Shown piece by piece: positions 7,493 through 17,756 of a DNA stretch of 64,000 bases. The notes beneath the pieces were generated by a model. That model was given only the letters and a program-made list of their open reading frames with translations, was not told the origin of the DNA and ran no database searches. Origin of the DNA: AC-32 sp963813435 (GTDB lineage: Bacteria; Actinomycetota; Thermoleophilia; Gaiellales; Gaiellaceae); assembly GCA_963813435.1 (NCBI GenBank), contig CAWEYY010000003.1:1240001-1304000 (forward strand), read 5' to 3'. A program made the position numbers and the translations under genes. Numbering within the stretch: the stretch's first letter is position 1; the number at the start of each line of letters is the position of its first letter.

Positions 7493-8815
7493 AGCTTTTC
7501 CGTCGAGGGTGAGGCGCATCAGGGTTCCTCCCCCTTCGGCGGGCTCGGCGACGACGTGGCCGCCGTGCGCCTCGGCGACCTGCTTCACGATCGCGAGGCC
7601 GAGCCCGGAGCCGGGCTGCCCGCGGGCGGCCGACGCGCGGTAGAAGCGGTCGAAGACGTACGGCAGGTCCTCCTCGGCGATCCCCGGCCCGTGGTCGCGC
7701 ACCGTGACCTCGCTGCCGTGAACGCCGACCTCGATCTCGCCGCCCTCCGGGCTCCACTTGGCCGCGTTGTCGAGCAGATTCGCGACCGCGCGCTCGATGG
7801 TCGAGGGGGCGCCGCGGACCATCGACTCCCGGAGGTCTGTCGTGAAGGTGACGTTAGGCCGGTCCCGTCTGGCACGCTGGACGGCGTCGGCAGTGAGCAG
7901 GTCGAGCCGCACGTCAGCGGCCTCCTCCGGGTGCTGCTCCGCACGGGCGAGCTCGATCAGCTCCGCGATGAGCGTCGTCATCTCGCCGAGCTGCTCGACC
8001 ACGTCGCCGAGCAACCGCTCGCGGTCGTGCGGCGGGAGCGTGCGCTCGCCGGCGAGCACCTCGATATTCGTGCGCAGGCTCGTCAGCGGGGTACGCAGCT
8101 CGTGGGAAGCGTCCGCGACGAGCTGCCGCTGGGCGCGGCTCGACTCTTCGAGCGCCGCGAGCATCGTGTTGAAGCTCGCCGCGAGGCGTGTGAGCTCGTC
8201 GTGCCCGCTCGTCTCGATCCGCTCCGAGAGATCACCCGTCTCGGTCACGTGCTCAGACGCCTCGGTCAGACGCCGCACCGGCGCAAGCGCGGCCTTGGAG
8301 ACGGCGAGCCCGAGCGCCGCCGCGATCAGAACCCCGCCGGCCGCGATCAGGAACAGGAACAGGGTGATCCGGGAAAGCGTGTGGTTCACCTCAGTCAGGT
8401 CACGAGCCACCTGAAGCGCGATGCCGTTGCCGGGGATCGTGAGGACACGAAAATCGCGCCCGGAGACGGTGGCATCGCTGAAGTACTGCTCTCCGCGGCC
8501 CTGAGCTGCCTCAAGCGCGCGGTGGCTCGCGGGCAGCGATCCCGGCGCGTACCGGGTTCGGAGAACGGTGCCGCCAGAGCTGACGGCCTGCACGAAGGTT
8601 GTTGAGCCGAGCGGGGCGCCGGGAATATCGAGGAAATCGCCTTCGACGTGCGGCTGGGGGCCGTTGATGATCTCTTGAGCGCGAGCCTTGAGGGTGCTGT
8701 CGACCTGGCCTCGGAGCTCGTTGCGGACGACAAAGAACACGACCGCCGACGCCACGACAACCGCGAGCGCTACCGCCACCGCGGCGACCAGCGTCAGCCT
8801 TGCCCTGAAGCTCAC
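7487..8815 (-). CDS. sensor histidine kinase (HAMP, HisKA, HATPase)
   Basis: 442 aa. Two membrane helices (about residues 8-30 and 150-172) flank an extracytoplasmic sensor of about 120 residues. A HAMP linker follows (ALAPVRRLTEASEHV), then the phospho-acceptor His238 in SHELRTPLTSLR, and the ATPase boxes NLLDNAAKWS, DHGPGI and GSGLGLAIV. GTG start overlaps the response-regulator stop (GTGA). The domain set and the neighbouring HtrA protease resemble MprB/CpxA envelope-stress kinases; this is an analogy, not proof. Confidence 0.92.
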   Translation of the reverse strand: MSFRARLTLVAAVAVALAVVVASAVVFFVVRNELRGQVDSTLKARAQEIINGPQPHVEGDFLDIPGAPLGSTTFVQAVSSGGTVLRTRYAPGSLPASHRALEAAQGRGEQYFSDATVSGRDFRVLTIPGNGIALQVARDLTEVNHTLSRITLFLFLIAAGGVLIAAALGLAVSKAALAPVRRLTEASEHVTETGDLSERIETSGHDELTRLAASFNTMLAALEESSRAQRQLVADASHELRTPLTSLRTNIEVLAGERTLPPHDRERLLGDVVEQLGEMTTLIAELIELARAEQHPEEAADVRLDLLTADAVQRARRDRPNVTFTTDLRESMVRGAPSTIERAVANLLDNAAKWSPEGGEIEVGVHGSEVTVRDHGPGIAEEDLPYVFDRFYRASAARGQPGSGLGLAIVKQVAEAHGGHVVAEPAEGGGTLMRLTLDGKAS

Positions 8816-9487
8816 GGTTCTCTCAGTGCGTACCCGACGCCGCGCACGGTCTGGATCAGCCTCGGCTGGCCGCCCGCTTCGGTCTTGCGCCTGAGGTAGC
8901 CGATGTAGACGTCGAGCGAGTTCGAGCCGTAGCCGAAGTCGTAGCCCCAGACGCGCTCGAAGATGACCGAGCGCGTGAGCACCTGGCGCGGGTTGAGCAT
9001 GAACAGCTCGAGCAGCGAGAACTCGGTGCGCGTCAGCTCGATCGGCTCGGCGCCGCGCCTGACCTCGCGCGTGCGCGGGTCGAGCTCGATGTCTTCGAAA
9101 CGCAGCGTCTCGCCGGAGCCGTCGGCCGTTCGGCGCAGGAGCGCACGCAGGCGCGCGAGGAGCTCCTCGAGCGCGAAGGGCTTCGTCAGGTAGTCGTCGG
9201 CGCCGGCGTCGAGCCCCTCCACGCGGTCCTCCACCTGCGTGCGCGCGGTGAGCATCAGGACCGGGATGCTGCTACCCGACTTGCGCAGCGTGCGGCAGAC
9301 CTCCAGCCCGTCGACGCCCGGGCATGAGGATGTCGAGGACGACCGCGTCCGGCTGCGAGTCGGACTCGAGCCGGTCGAGCGCCTGGCGCCCGTCCTCGGC
9401 GAGCTCGATCTCGTAGCCCTCGAGCTCCAGCGCGCGGCGAATCGACTCGCGCACGGCCCGTTCGTCGTCCACGACCAGAACCTTCAT
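8812..9487 (-). pseudogene. OmpR-family response regulator with 1-nt frameshift
   Basis: The N-terminal half (MKVLVVDDERAVRESIRRAL, phospho-acceptor in VVLDILMPG) and the C-terminal half (LMLTARTQVEDR, then a winged helix ending RKTEAGGQPRLIQTVRGVGYAL) are in different frames. Removing one C from the run at about 9316-9322 restores LMPGVDGLEVCRTLRKSG and joins both halves with no loss of conserved residues, so this is a single-base insertion or a sequencing error, not a diverged gene. ATG at 9487 is preferred; an in-frame ATG at 9496 is possible. The two-component operon continues into the kinase gene. Confidence 0.8.
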
Positions 9488-9510
9488 GGGCACCATTGTG
9501 AACGCGGAGT

Positions 9511-9528
9511 CTGAGAACTCCCTGAGAA
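9511..9528 (-). promoter_or_regulatory. CTGAGAA direct repeat, 11-bp spacing, upstream of regulator gene
   Basis: CTGAGAA at 9511-9517 and 9522-9528, exactly 11 bp apart, 24 bp upstream of the response-regulator ATG. On the minus strand each reads TTCTCAG, one base from the TTCTTAG heptads in the two other arrays. This suggests autoregulation. Confidence 0.55.
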
Positions 9529-9538
9529 ACCACCCATG

Positions 9539-9578
9539 TTCTTACCCAGTTCTTAGACGCGTTTAACGATGCTCTTAG
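9539..9578 (+). promoter_or_regulatory. four-heptad phased array upstream of htrA
   Basis: TTCTTAC (9539), TTCTTAG (9550), GTTTAAC (9561) and CTCTTAG (9572) begin at exactly 11-bp intervals, 53 bp before the htrA ATG. The same four-part order (two TTCTTA heptads, a GTT-AAC heptad, a degenerate CTTAG/CTCAG heptad) occurs upstream of the exported-protein operon on the minus strand (7454-7492). Confidence 0.65.
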
Positions 9579-9630
9579 GCGTCCCTGGTGACATTGAGTG
9601 CGTCAACGACCTGAAAGGAACTCTCTCCAA

Positions 9631-10701
9631 ATGCCCCGTCGCCCGTACCTCCCCCGAATCGCCTCCCTCCTCGCAGTAGCCTGCGTGGCAGCGGGCGGCG
9701 GGGCGCTCCTTTACTCCGCCTTCGCCTCGAACGACGGGACGAAGACGGTCGTTCGCCAGGTGACCGTGGACAGCACACAGCCCGCGGCGAGCACGTCGCC
9801 GATGTCCATCAACCAGATCTACCGCCAGGCCAATCGCGGCGTCGTGCAGATCAACGTCTCGACCGAGACGTCGTCTCCGCTCGGCGGCACGCAGCAGGCC
9901 CAGGCCGAGGGCTCGGGCTGGGTCTACGACATGAACGGGAACATCGTCACCAACGACCACGTCGTGGCCAACTCGCACTCGGTCAAGGTGACGTTCTGGA
10001 ACGGCAAGACCTATGACGCCACGATCGTCGGCACCGACCCGACCACCGACCTCGCCGTGATCAGGGTCTCCTCGGCCCCGCAGTCGCAGCTGCACCCGCT
10101 CAACGTGGGTGACTCGGCCGCGCTGCAGGTCGGAGACACCGTCGTCGCGATCGGTAGCCCGTTCGGCCTCTCCGAGACCGTCACGAGCGGGATCGTCAGC
10201 GCGCTCCACCGGCAGATCAGCTCCCAGACGAAATTCACCATCCCCAACGCCATCCAGACCGACGCCGCCATCAACCACGGCAACTCCGGCGGTCCGCTCC
10301 TGAACTCCAAGGGCCAGGTCGTCGGCGTGAACTCGCAGATCCAGAGCGACTCCGGCGACAACGCGGGCGTCGGGTTCTCGATCCCGTCCAACACCGTCCG
10401 CTCGGTCGCCTCGCAGCTGATCTCGAGCGGCAAGGCCGAGCACGCCTACCTCGGCGTCCAGCTCGCCGCGAACTCGAACACCGCGCTCATCGGAGGCGTC
10501 CAGAGCGGCACGCCGGCCGCAAAGGCTGGACTGAAGAAGGGTGACGTGGTCGTCTCCATCGACGGCACGTCGACCCCGACCTCCGACGAGCTCGCGGCCG
10601 CGATCTCCGCGCACAAGCCCGGCGCGCAGGTGACGATCACCTACCGCCGCGGGGGCTCCCTGCACAGCGTCCAGCTGACGCTGGCCAATCGCCCCTCCTG
10701 A
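9631..10701 (+). CDS. htrA: HtrA/DegP-type trypsin-like serine protease with PDZ domain
   Basis: 356 aa from ATG 9631, chosen because AAAGGA lies 11 bp upstream and the N-terminus then reads as a membrane anchor (IASLLAVACVAAGGGALLYSAF). The catalytic triad is visible as His110 (VTNDHVV), Asp140 (TTDLAVI) and Ser219 (GNSGGP). A PDZ domain fills residues about 255-350 (AYLGVQL...GVQSGTPAAKAGLKKGDVVVSIDG). The family degrades misfolded envelope proteins. It is divergent from the two-component operon and carries its putative operator, so it is the likely output of that system. Confidence 0.92.
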   Translation: MPRRPYLPRIASLLAVACVAAGGGALLYSAFASNDGTKTVVRQVTVDSTQPAASTSPMSINQIYRQANRGVVQINVSTETSSPLGGTQQAQAEGSGWVYDMNGNIVTNDHVVANSHSVKVTFWNGKTYDATIVGTDPTTDLAVIRVSSAPQSQLHPLNVGDSAALQVGDTVVAIGSPFGLSETVTSGIVSALHRQISSQTKFTIPNAIQTDAAINHGNSGGPLLNSKGQVVGVNSQIQSDSGDNAGVGFSIPSNTVRSVASQLISSGKAEHAYLGVQLAANSNTALIGGVQSGTPAAKAGLKKGDVVVSIDGTSTPTSDELAAAISAHKPGAQVTITYRRGGSLHSVQLTLANRPS

Positions 10702-10713
10702 CCGAGGAGGGGC
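10691..10713 (+). terminator. hairpin at end of htrA
   Basis: GCCCCTCC (10691-10698) pairs with GGAGGGGC (10706-10713) around a 7-nt loop that contains the htrA stop. It lies exactly between convergent genes and could end transcription from both sides. No T-tract. Confidence 0.5.
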
Positions 10714-12046
10714 TCAGACCAGGCCGTCGGCCAACTCGCCGGCGGCCTCGTCGAACACTTTGGTGTGGAGGTCGACGTCGGCCTCGGTCGTTGCGGGCGA
10801 GATGAGCGCCATGTTGTGGAACGGCGTCAGCAGGATCCCGCGGTTGAGCGCGTAGAGGTGGATCAGGCGGTCGAGCTCGGCGTTTCCGCCCGCGGCCGCC
10901 TCGCTTCCGTTCAGGGGGCGCTCGGGACGGAAGAGGTACTCGACCCGGCAGCCGAGCCGCGTCACGTGCCACGGCAGCCCGTGCCGCTCGATCACACCGG
11001 CCACGCCCGCCTCGAAGCGCTCGCCGAGGTCGATCATCCGGTCGAAGGCTTCGTCGGTCAGCACTTCCGCGAGCGTCGCGCGCATGGCCGCGAACGAGAG
11101 GACGTTCCCCGCGACGGTGCCGCCGATCCCGCCGATGTCGGCGCGCTCGTCCTTCGGCAGCATCGCCTCCAGGCCCGCGGCCACTTCGGCCGAGAAGCCG
11201 TACGCACCCGCGGGTAGGCCGCCCGCGATCGGCTTGCCGATCGTGAGCATGTCGGGCTCGAGACCGTATGCGGCCGTGTAGCCGCCCGGGCCGGCGCAGA
11301 TCGTGTGGGTCTCGTCGATGATCAGCAGCGTCCCGGCAACGCGTGTCGCCTCACGCAGGGCGTCGTGGAACCCGGGTTCGGGGAGGACGATCCCGATGTT
11401 CGTCAGCGCAGGCTCGGCAAGCACGCAGGCGACGTCGCCGTGTGCGAGCTCGCGCTCGAGCGCCTCGACGTCGTTCCACTCGACCACGCGCGTCGTCTCG
11501 TCGAGCGGCACCGGGGGACCGACGTTGCCGTCCCGCGCGACGACGGAGCCGCCGTCGAGCGTGGCGACGGTCTCGTCGACGCTCCCGTGGTAGCACCAGT
11601 TGAAGACGAGGATCTTCGGGCGGCCCGTGAGCCCGCGCGCAAGCCGGATCGCGAAGCGGTTGGCGTCCGTTGCGGTCAGTGCGAACTGCCAGCTCGGCAG
11701 GCCGAACCGCCGCGCCAGCTCCGAGCTCACCCAGAGCGAGTCCTCGCTCGGCAGCATGAGCGTGATCCCGCGCTTCACCTGCTCGGTCACCGCGCGAACC
11801 GTCGGCTCCGGCGAGTGGCCGGTCATGGCCGCGGTGTCGCCGAGGCAGAAGTCGACGTACTCGTGCCCGTCGACGTCGCGGAAGCGCGCGCCCCAGGCCT
11901 CGTCGGCGTAGACCGGGAAGCCGCCGGCCCAGCGGATCATCCACGGCATCGGCACCCCTGCAAGCTGCGACTCCTCGGCGCGCTGCGCGAGCTCGCGCGA
12001 GCGCGGGTGCTCTCGCTCGAAGAGCTCCAGCTCGCGGGTCAGGAGC

Positions 12047-12060
<14 letters not shown>
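10714..12060 (-). CDS. class III aminotransferase, glutamate-1-semialdehyde aminomutase-like
   Basis: 448 aa PLP enzyme. Visible are LTATDANRFAIRLARGLTGRPKIL (PLP phosphate site), LVFNWCYHGSVDE, LIIDETHTICAGPGG and the Schiff-base lysine in LTIGKPIAGGLPAGAYG. The overall order follows HemL-like enzymes, but the standard GTVGSEA-type motif is altered (FALTATDAN), and its place at the end of a peptide/Opp operon argues against haem synthesis. It probably transaminates an amino-acid-derived substrate brought in by the transporter. Start overlaps the end of oppF by 14 bp. Confidence 0.85.
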
Positions 12061-13056
<996 letters not shown>

Positions 13057-13060
<4 letters not shown>

Positions 13061-14031
13061 GCAACCTCCGCGGGAACGTCGTTCAGGTGACACGCCGCGG
13101 CACGGTCCTCGCCCAGCGCCTTGAGCGCCGGCCGCTCAGTGGTGCACCGATCGAAGGCGCTGTCACAGCGGGCCCGGAACGGACAGCCCTCGAGCTCGCG
13201 GTCGAGCCGCGGGGGCGAGCCCGGGATCGAGACAGGGATGCCGCTCTCGTGCAGGTCCGGCGTCGCCGCGAAGAGAAGCCGCGTGTACGGGTGCCGCGGC
13301 TTGTGGTACAGCGCGTCGACCCCGCCCCACTCGACGATCTCGCCCGCGTACATGACCGCCGCCCGGTCGCAGAGGTGCGCGACCACGGGCAGGTCGTGCG
13401 TGACGAGCAGGAGCGCGAGCCCGAAGTCGCGGCAGAGCCCGTCCAGCAGCTCGAGGATCTGCGCCTGGACCATCACGTCGAGCGCGGTCGTCGGCTCGTC
13501 CGCGATCAGGACGCTCGGGTCGCAGGACAGCGCCATGGCGATCGAGGCCCGTTGCCGCATCCCCCCCGAGAGCTCGTGCGGGTAGCGATCGGCCCTCGAG
13601 GCGGGGATCCCGACCGCCTCCAGGAGCTCGGCGGTGCGCGCCCGACCGAGAGACCGTCGCGGTGCCCGTCCGTGCATCTCGAGCGCCTCGACGATCTGGG
13701 CACCGACCGTCTGCACGGGGTTGAGCGCGTTCATCGCGCCCTGGAACACGATCGCGACGTCGACCCAGCGGTGCGGGCGCATCGTCTCCTCGCCGCCCGC
13801 CAGGAGGTCCTCGCCGTTCAGCAGCACACGCCCGGCCGCACTGGCATTCGACGGGAGCAGACCCATCAGGGCGAGCGCGGTCGTCGTCTTGCCGCAGCCC
13901 GACTCGCCGACGAGCCCGAGCCGCCCGCCCGCGTCGAGCGACACGCTGACGCCCTGGACCGCGTGCAGCTCACCGCCGTCCGGGAGCTCGAACCAGACGT
14001 GGAGGTCCTCGATCTCGAGAAGCGCGCTCAC
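13057..14031 (-). CDS. oppD: oligopeptide ABC transporter ATP-binding protein OppD
   Basis: 324 aa. Walker A GESGCGKTT at about residues 38-46, signature LSGGMRQRA, Walker B SVLIADEPTTALDV, and a C-terminal GCPFRARCDSAFDRC Cys cluster region typical of OppD/DppD. GTG start overlaps the oppC stop by 4 bp and its stop overlaps oppF by 4 bp, so expression is coupled along the operon. Confidence 0.9.
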
Positions 14032-14984
14032 ACCGCGTCCTTGCCCCTGCCGACGAGCGGACGCAGCCGGAACGTCCTGGCCGAGAGGTGGGCGACCTTC
14101 AGCCGCGGGTTGAGCGAGTCCTCAAGCGCCGTGCCGAGCAGGCTGCAGGAGAGGATCAGGAGCATGACGATGACGCCCGGGGTGACGATCGCCCACCACG
14201 CGCCGGTCGAGATCGCGGCGCGCTCGAACGCGTTCTCGATCATCTTCCCGAGCGAGATGCGCGCCGGATCGCCGAGCCCGAGGAACGCGAGCGCGGTCTC
14301 GTCGAACACGGCGACCGCGATCGTCAGCACAGTGTTGGCGATCAGCAGCGGCGCGACCTGCGGAAGCACGTGCCTGAAGACGAGCCGAGTGTGCCCGGCG
14401 CCGAGCGCCCGCGCCCGCTTCACGTAGACGCGTTCCCGAACGCTCTTCACCTGCGCCCGGATCACGCGGGCCGTGCTGGCCCAGAGCAGGATCCCGACCA
14501 CGATCACGATGTGGAAGAGGCTCGGGCCCCAGATCGCGGCGATCACGATCATCAGCGGCACGTCCGGGATGACGAGGAAGTAGTCCGTGAACCGCATCAG
14601 CGCGGTGTCGGTCTTCCCGCCGAAGTAGCCGGAGAGGACGCCGATCGTCCCGCCGATCACCATCGAGACGAACGTCGCCGCCAGGCCCACGACCAGCGAG
14701 ATCCGCGCCGCCCACATCAAGAGCGTGACCATGTCGATCCCGCCGTCGTCGAGCCCGAGCGGGTGGCTCCAGGACGGATGGCCGAAGACCGGCCCCACCT
14801 GCTTGTGCTGGTCGTAGGGGGCGATCCACGGCGCGAGGACCGCCATCGCGATGATGATCGCGAGGATGATCGCCCCGACCGCCGCCGAGGGCCGGTCCCT
14901 GATCGTCTGCCACACGAACCCGCGCCGCGTGCGGACGGGATCCGGCTCGGAGACGGCGCCCGGCTCGTGGAGGGCGACACTCAT
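14028..14984 (-). CDS. oppC: oligopeptide ABC transporter permease OppC
   Basis: 318 aa from ATG 14984 (MSVALHEPGAV). A cytoplasmic N-terminus, a first helix (SAAVGAIILAIIIAMAVLA), a periplasmic segment with the family GTDDGG/LDDGGIDM-like region, then five helices. The EAA loop reads YVKRARALGAGHTRLVFRHVLPQ, which docks the ATPases. An upstream extension of the frame (to 15074) crosses two hairpins and has no good initiation site, so it is rejected. Confidence 0.88.
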   Translation of the reverse strand: MSVALHEPGAVSEPDPVRTRRGFVWQTIRDRPSAAVGAIILAIIIAMAVLAPWIAPYDQHKQVGPVFGHPSWSHPLGLDDGGIDMVTLLMWAARISLVVGLAATFVSMVIGGTIGVLSGYFGGKTDTALMRFTDYFLVIPDVPLMIVIAAIWGPSLFHIVIVVGILLWASTARVIRAQVKSVRERVYVKRARALGAGHTRLVFRHVLPQVAPLLIANTVLTIAVAVFDETALAFLGLGDPARISLGKMIENAFERAAISTGAWWAIVTPGVIVMLLILSCSLLGTALEDSLNPRLKVAHLSARTFRLRPLVGRGKDAV

Positions 14985-15123
14985 GGGCCGATCCTCGGCC
15001 CATGAGTGGGTGGAGGGGGTGTGGGGGAACCGGGAGGTTCCACCACGTTGGGTTGTAAGAAGGGGGCACGGCACGGGGGAAACATGGTTTCCCCCGTGGG
15101 AGCGAGCCGAAGGCGAGCGACGC
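14985..15123 (-). promoter_or_regulatory. oppB-oppC spacer with two strong hairpins
   Basis: This 139-bp gap is the only large gap inside the Opp genes. It contains GGAACC-N4-GGTTCC (15026-15041) and a perfect 12-bp inverted repeat CACGGGGGAAAC...GTTTCCCCCGTG with a 3-nt loop (15072-15098). Neither is followed by a T-run. Such hairpins can stabilise an upstream message end or damp downstream expression. Confidence 0.5.
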
Positions 15124-16086
15124 TCACTCCGTGATCCTCGGGTCGAGCTTGAAGTAGAGGAGGTCGGCCAGCAGGTTGAAGAACACGACCGAGAACGTCA
15201 GGACGAGGAACGCGCCCTGCAGCATCGGGTAGTCGCGCTGGAGCACGGCCTCGTAGACCGCCCGCCCGATGCCCGGCCACGAGAAGACCGTTTCGATGAG
15301 GATCGCGCCGGCCACGATGTAGCCGAGCGAGAGGGCGATCAGCGTCGCGATCGGGAGCATCGCGTTCGGCAGGGCGTGGCGCCGGACGATCGTCCACGGC
15401 TTCAGCCCCTTTGCGCGCGCGGTGAGGATGTAGTCCTCGCCGAGTGTCTCGAGCATCGCCGAGCGCGCGATCAACGTGTACTCGCCGTAGAGGACGAGGC
15501 CGAGCGTGAGCGCGGGAAGGATCATGTGCTCGCCAATGTCCTTCACGTGCGTGAAGAAGGACGGGTTGATCAGGAAGTCGTTGGTCATCCCGCCGGTCGG
15601 GAGCGTTCCCGCGAACAGGATCACGAGCATCAGCCCGAGCCAGTGCGTCGGCATCGAGTAGAAGCCGAGCGCGGTCGTCATCGTCGCTCCCTCCACGCCG
15701 GTCCCCCGCCTCCAGGCCGAGACGATCCCGGTCAGCGTCCCGAAGATGATCGCGAACAGTGTCCCGAGCAGCACCATCGGGATCGTGTTGGTCAGCGCCG
15801 CGCGCAGGTTGTGAGACACGGGCTGCTGGTTCGCGAACGAGATGCCGAGATTGCCGTGCGCGAGCTGCTTCAGGTAGATGCCGTACTGGGCGAGCTTCGA
15901 CTTGTCGAGACCGAACTCTTTCCTGAGCGCGGCCCGCGTCTCGGGGGTCGCGTGCGGGACGCGGGAGAGGTTCGTGACGGCGTCTCCCGGAGCCATCCGG
16001 AAGAGGATGAAGTTGAGCGTGATCGCGATGAAGATCGTGACCAGCGCGAAGAGGACCCGCTTGACGACGTAGTCGGCGCCTCTCAC
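15124..16086 (-). CDS. oppB: oligopeptide ABC transporter permease OppB
   Basis: 320 aa, six membrane helices. It begins GADYVVKRVLFALVTIFIAITLNFILFRMAPGD as in OppB/DppB, and the EAA loop is YILTARAKGLKPWTIVRRHALPN. The family RIPGD-type motif appears as FRMAPGD. It forms the translocation channel with OppC. The gene starts 20 bp after the oppA stop. Confidence 0.9.
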   Translation of the reverse strand: MRGADYVVKRVLFALVTIFIAITLNFILFRMAPGDAVTNLSRVPHATPETRAALRKEFGLDKSKLAQYGIYLKQLAHGNLGISFANQQPVSHNLRAALTNTIPMVLLGTLFAIIFGTLTGIVSAWRRGTGVEGATMTTALGFYSMPTHWLGLMLVILFAGTLPTGGMTNDFLINPSFFTHVKDIGEHMILPALTLGLVLYGEYTLIARSAMLETLGEDYILTARAKGLKPWTIVRRHALPNAMLPIATLIALSLGYIVAGAILIETVFSWPGIGRAVYEAVLQRDYPMLQGAFLVLTFSVVFFNLLADLLYFKLDPRITE

Positions 16087-16105
16087 GTCGTCACCCGAGC
16101 CAGGA

Positions 16106-17737
16106 TCAGCTCTTGTGCACCTCGCTCAGGCTGAACTTCGAGAGCGAGTTGAACGGCCCTTGCGGCGAGTAGACGAGCCCCGTCCACTTGGGGTCGACCG
16201 CGTCGACGTGGTTCGTCGCCGCGAGCCAGATGTACGGGTGCTGCTGCTGCAGGAACGACTGCATCTGCCAGACGATCTTCTTCCGCTGCTCCTGGTTCGG
16301 GGTGAGCTGCTGCTGGGAGTACATGGCGTCGTAGTGCTTGTTGCAGTAGCCGCTGTCGCTCCAGCCGCCGTACTGCGCGCAGGTCACGACCGAGAGCATG
16401 AAGTCCGGGTCGATCAGGCCGACCCAGTCCCAGAGGGCGAGGTCGAAGTTGAGGTACTTGTTGCTCGGCGCCGTGATCGCGTCGAACGCCGCGCTCGAGT
16501 CGAGCGAGCGCTGGGTCAGCTGGACGCCGATCTTCTTGAAGTCCGGCTGGAGGATCTGGAACGTCCGGTTCGTGCTCGGGACGTCGGTCGGCGTGATCAC
16601 CGTGTAGGCCATCTTGTGCCCGTCGGCGACGCGGATCCCGTCGCTGCCCTTCTTGTAGCCGAGCTTGTCGAGCGCCTTGTTGGCCGCGGCGATGTCGAAC
16701 GTCTCGGGGTTCAGGTTCGGGTTGTACCAGGCACCCGTCGCCGCAGGGATGATCGAGTTCGCCGGCTTCGCGTGGCCGAGGAAGACGACCTTGATGATGT
16801 GGTCGCGGTCGACGGCGTGCACGAACGCGTCCTTGACCTGCGGATTCAGCAGCTCGCGGTGGTTCGTCTTGCTCGGGGTCGAGTTGATGATGAAGTCGGT
16901 CTGGTCGACGCCGGGCACGTCCGAGATCGTGAAGCCGCCGTCCTTGAGCGTCTTGATGCCCGTGGCCGGCACGTCCTCGATCGCGTCGATCTCGTGGGCC
17001 TTGAGCGCGGCGATCAGGGTGTCGACGTTCGAGAACATCCGCAGGCCGAACGCGTCGGCTTTCGGCTTCGGCCCGTAGAACGAGTCGTTGCGCTCGAAGA
17101 GCGCGATCTGGTCCTTCTTGAACTTCGTCAGCTTGAAGGGCCCGCCGCTCACGACCGGCGCCGAGTTCGGGAACTTGTTCAGGTCGTTCCCGTTGTGACC
17201 GGTGTGCGAGGCCCAGATGTGCTTCGGGAGGATCGCGAACTGCTGGAACTGGCCGAGCACGTTCCCGACCGGAGCGGTGTAGTGGACCACCAGGGTGTTC
17301 GGGTCTGGGGTCTGAGCGTCCTTGATGTGCGCGATCAGCCCTGCCGCGTTGGCCGCTCCCGTGGCCTTGTACTTGACGTCGGTGTTGATCGTCCAGGCCG
17401 CGTCCTCGGCGGTCATCGGCTTCCCGTCAGACCATTTCGCGTTCGGCCGGGTCTTGAACGTCCAGGTCTTGCCGCCGTTGCTCGAATTCCAGGACGTTGC
17501 GAAGTCCGCCACGAACTCGGCGTTCTTCTTGTCGTACTGGATCAGGAATGGGTACATGTACTCGAACGCCGAGTAGGCGTCCTGGTTGAAGGCCACATAC
17601 GGGTTGAGCGAGTCGATCCGCGAGCTCGTGCCCAGCCTGAAGGTCCCGCCGCTGCTGCCCGAGCCGCCGCCTCCGCCACAACCCGCAAGCACGGCGACCG
17701 TGCCGAATAGCGCTGCCAGCCTCAACCCCTTGCCCAT
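16106..17737 (-). CDS. oppA: peptide ABC transporter substrate-binding lipoprotein (family 5)
   Basis: 543 aa. Lipobox at the N-terminus (VAVLAGCGGG, Cys about residue 20) followed by a Gly/Ser linker, then the SBP_bac_5 fold: FRLGTSSRIDSLNPYVAF, TWNSS-GGKTWTFKTRPNAKWSDG, and the hinge regions. It captures oligopeptides or a similar solute outside the membrane and delivers them to OppBC. It has the same orientation as the peptidase genes upstream (20-bp gap to S66), supporting peptide use as a nutrient. Confidence 0.9.
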   Translation of the reverse strand: MGKGLRLAALFGTVAVLAGCGGGGGSGSSGGTFRLGTSSRIDSLNPYVAFNQDAYSAFEYMYPFLIQYDKKNAEFVADFATSWNSSNGGKTWTFKTRPNAKWSDGKPMTAEDAAWTINTDVKYKATGAANAAGLIAHIKDAQTPDPNTLVVHYTAPVGNVLGQFQQFAILPKHIWASHTGHNGNDLNKFPNSAPVVSGGPFKLTKFKKDQIALFERNDSFYGPKPKADAFGLRMFSNVDTLIAALKAHEIDAIEDVPATGIKTLKDGGFTISDVPGVDQTDFIINSTPSKTNHRELLNPQVKDAFVHAVDRDHIIKVVFLGHAKPANSIIPAATGAWYNPNLNPETFDIAAANKALDKLGYKKGSDGIRVADGHKMAYTVITPTDVPSTNRTFQILQPDFKKIGVQLTQRSLDSSAAFDAITAPSNKYLNFDLALWDWVGLIDPDFMLSVVTCAQYGGWSDSGYCNKHYDAMYSQQQLTPNQEQRKKIVWQMQSFLQQQHPYIWLAATNHVDAVDPKWTGLVYSPQGPFNSLSKFSLSEVHKS

Positions 17738-17756
17738 GTTCGCCTCCTGCTGAAGC

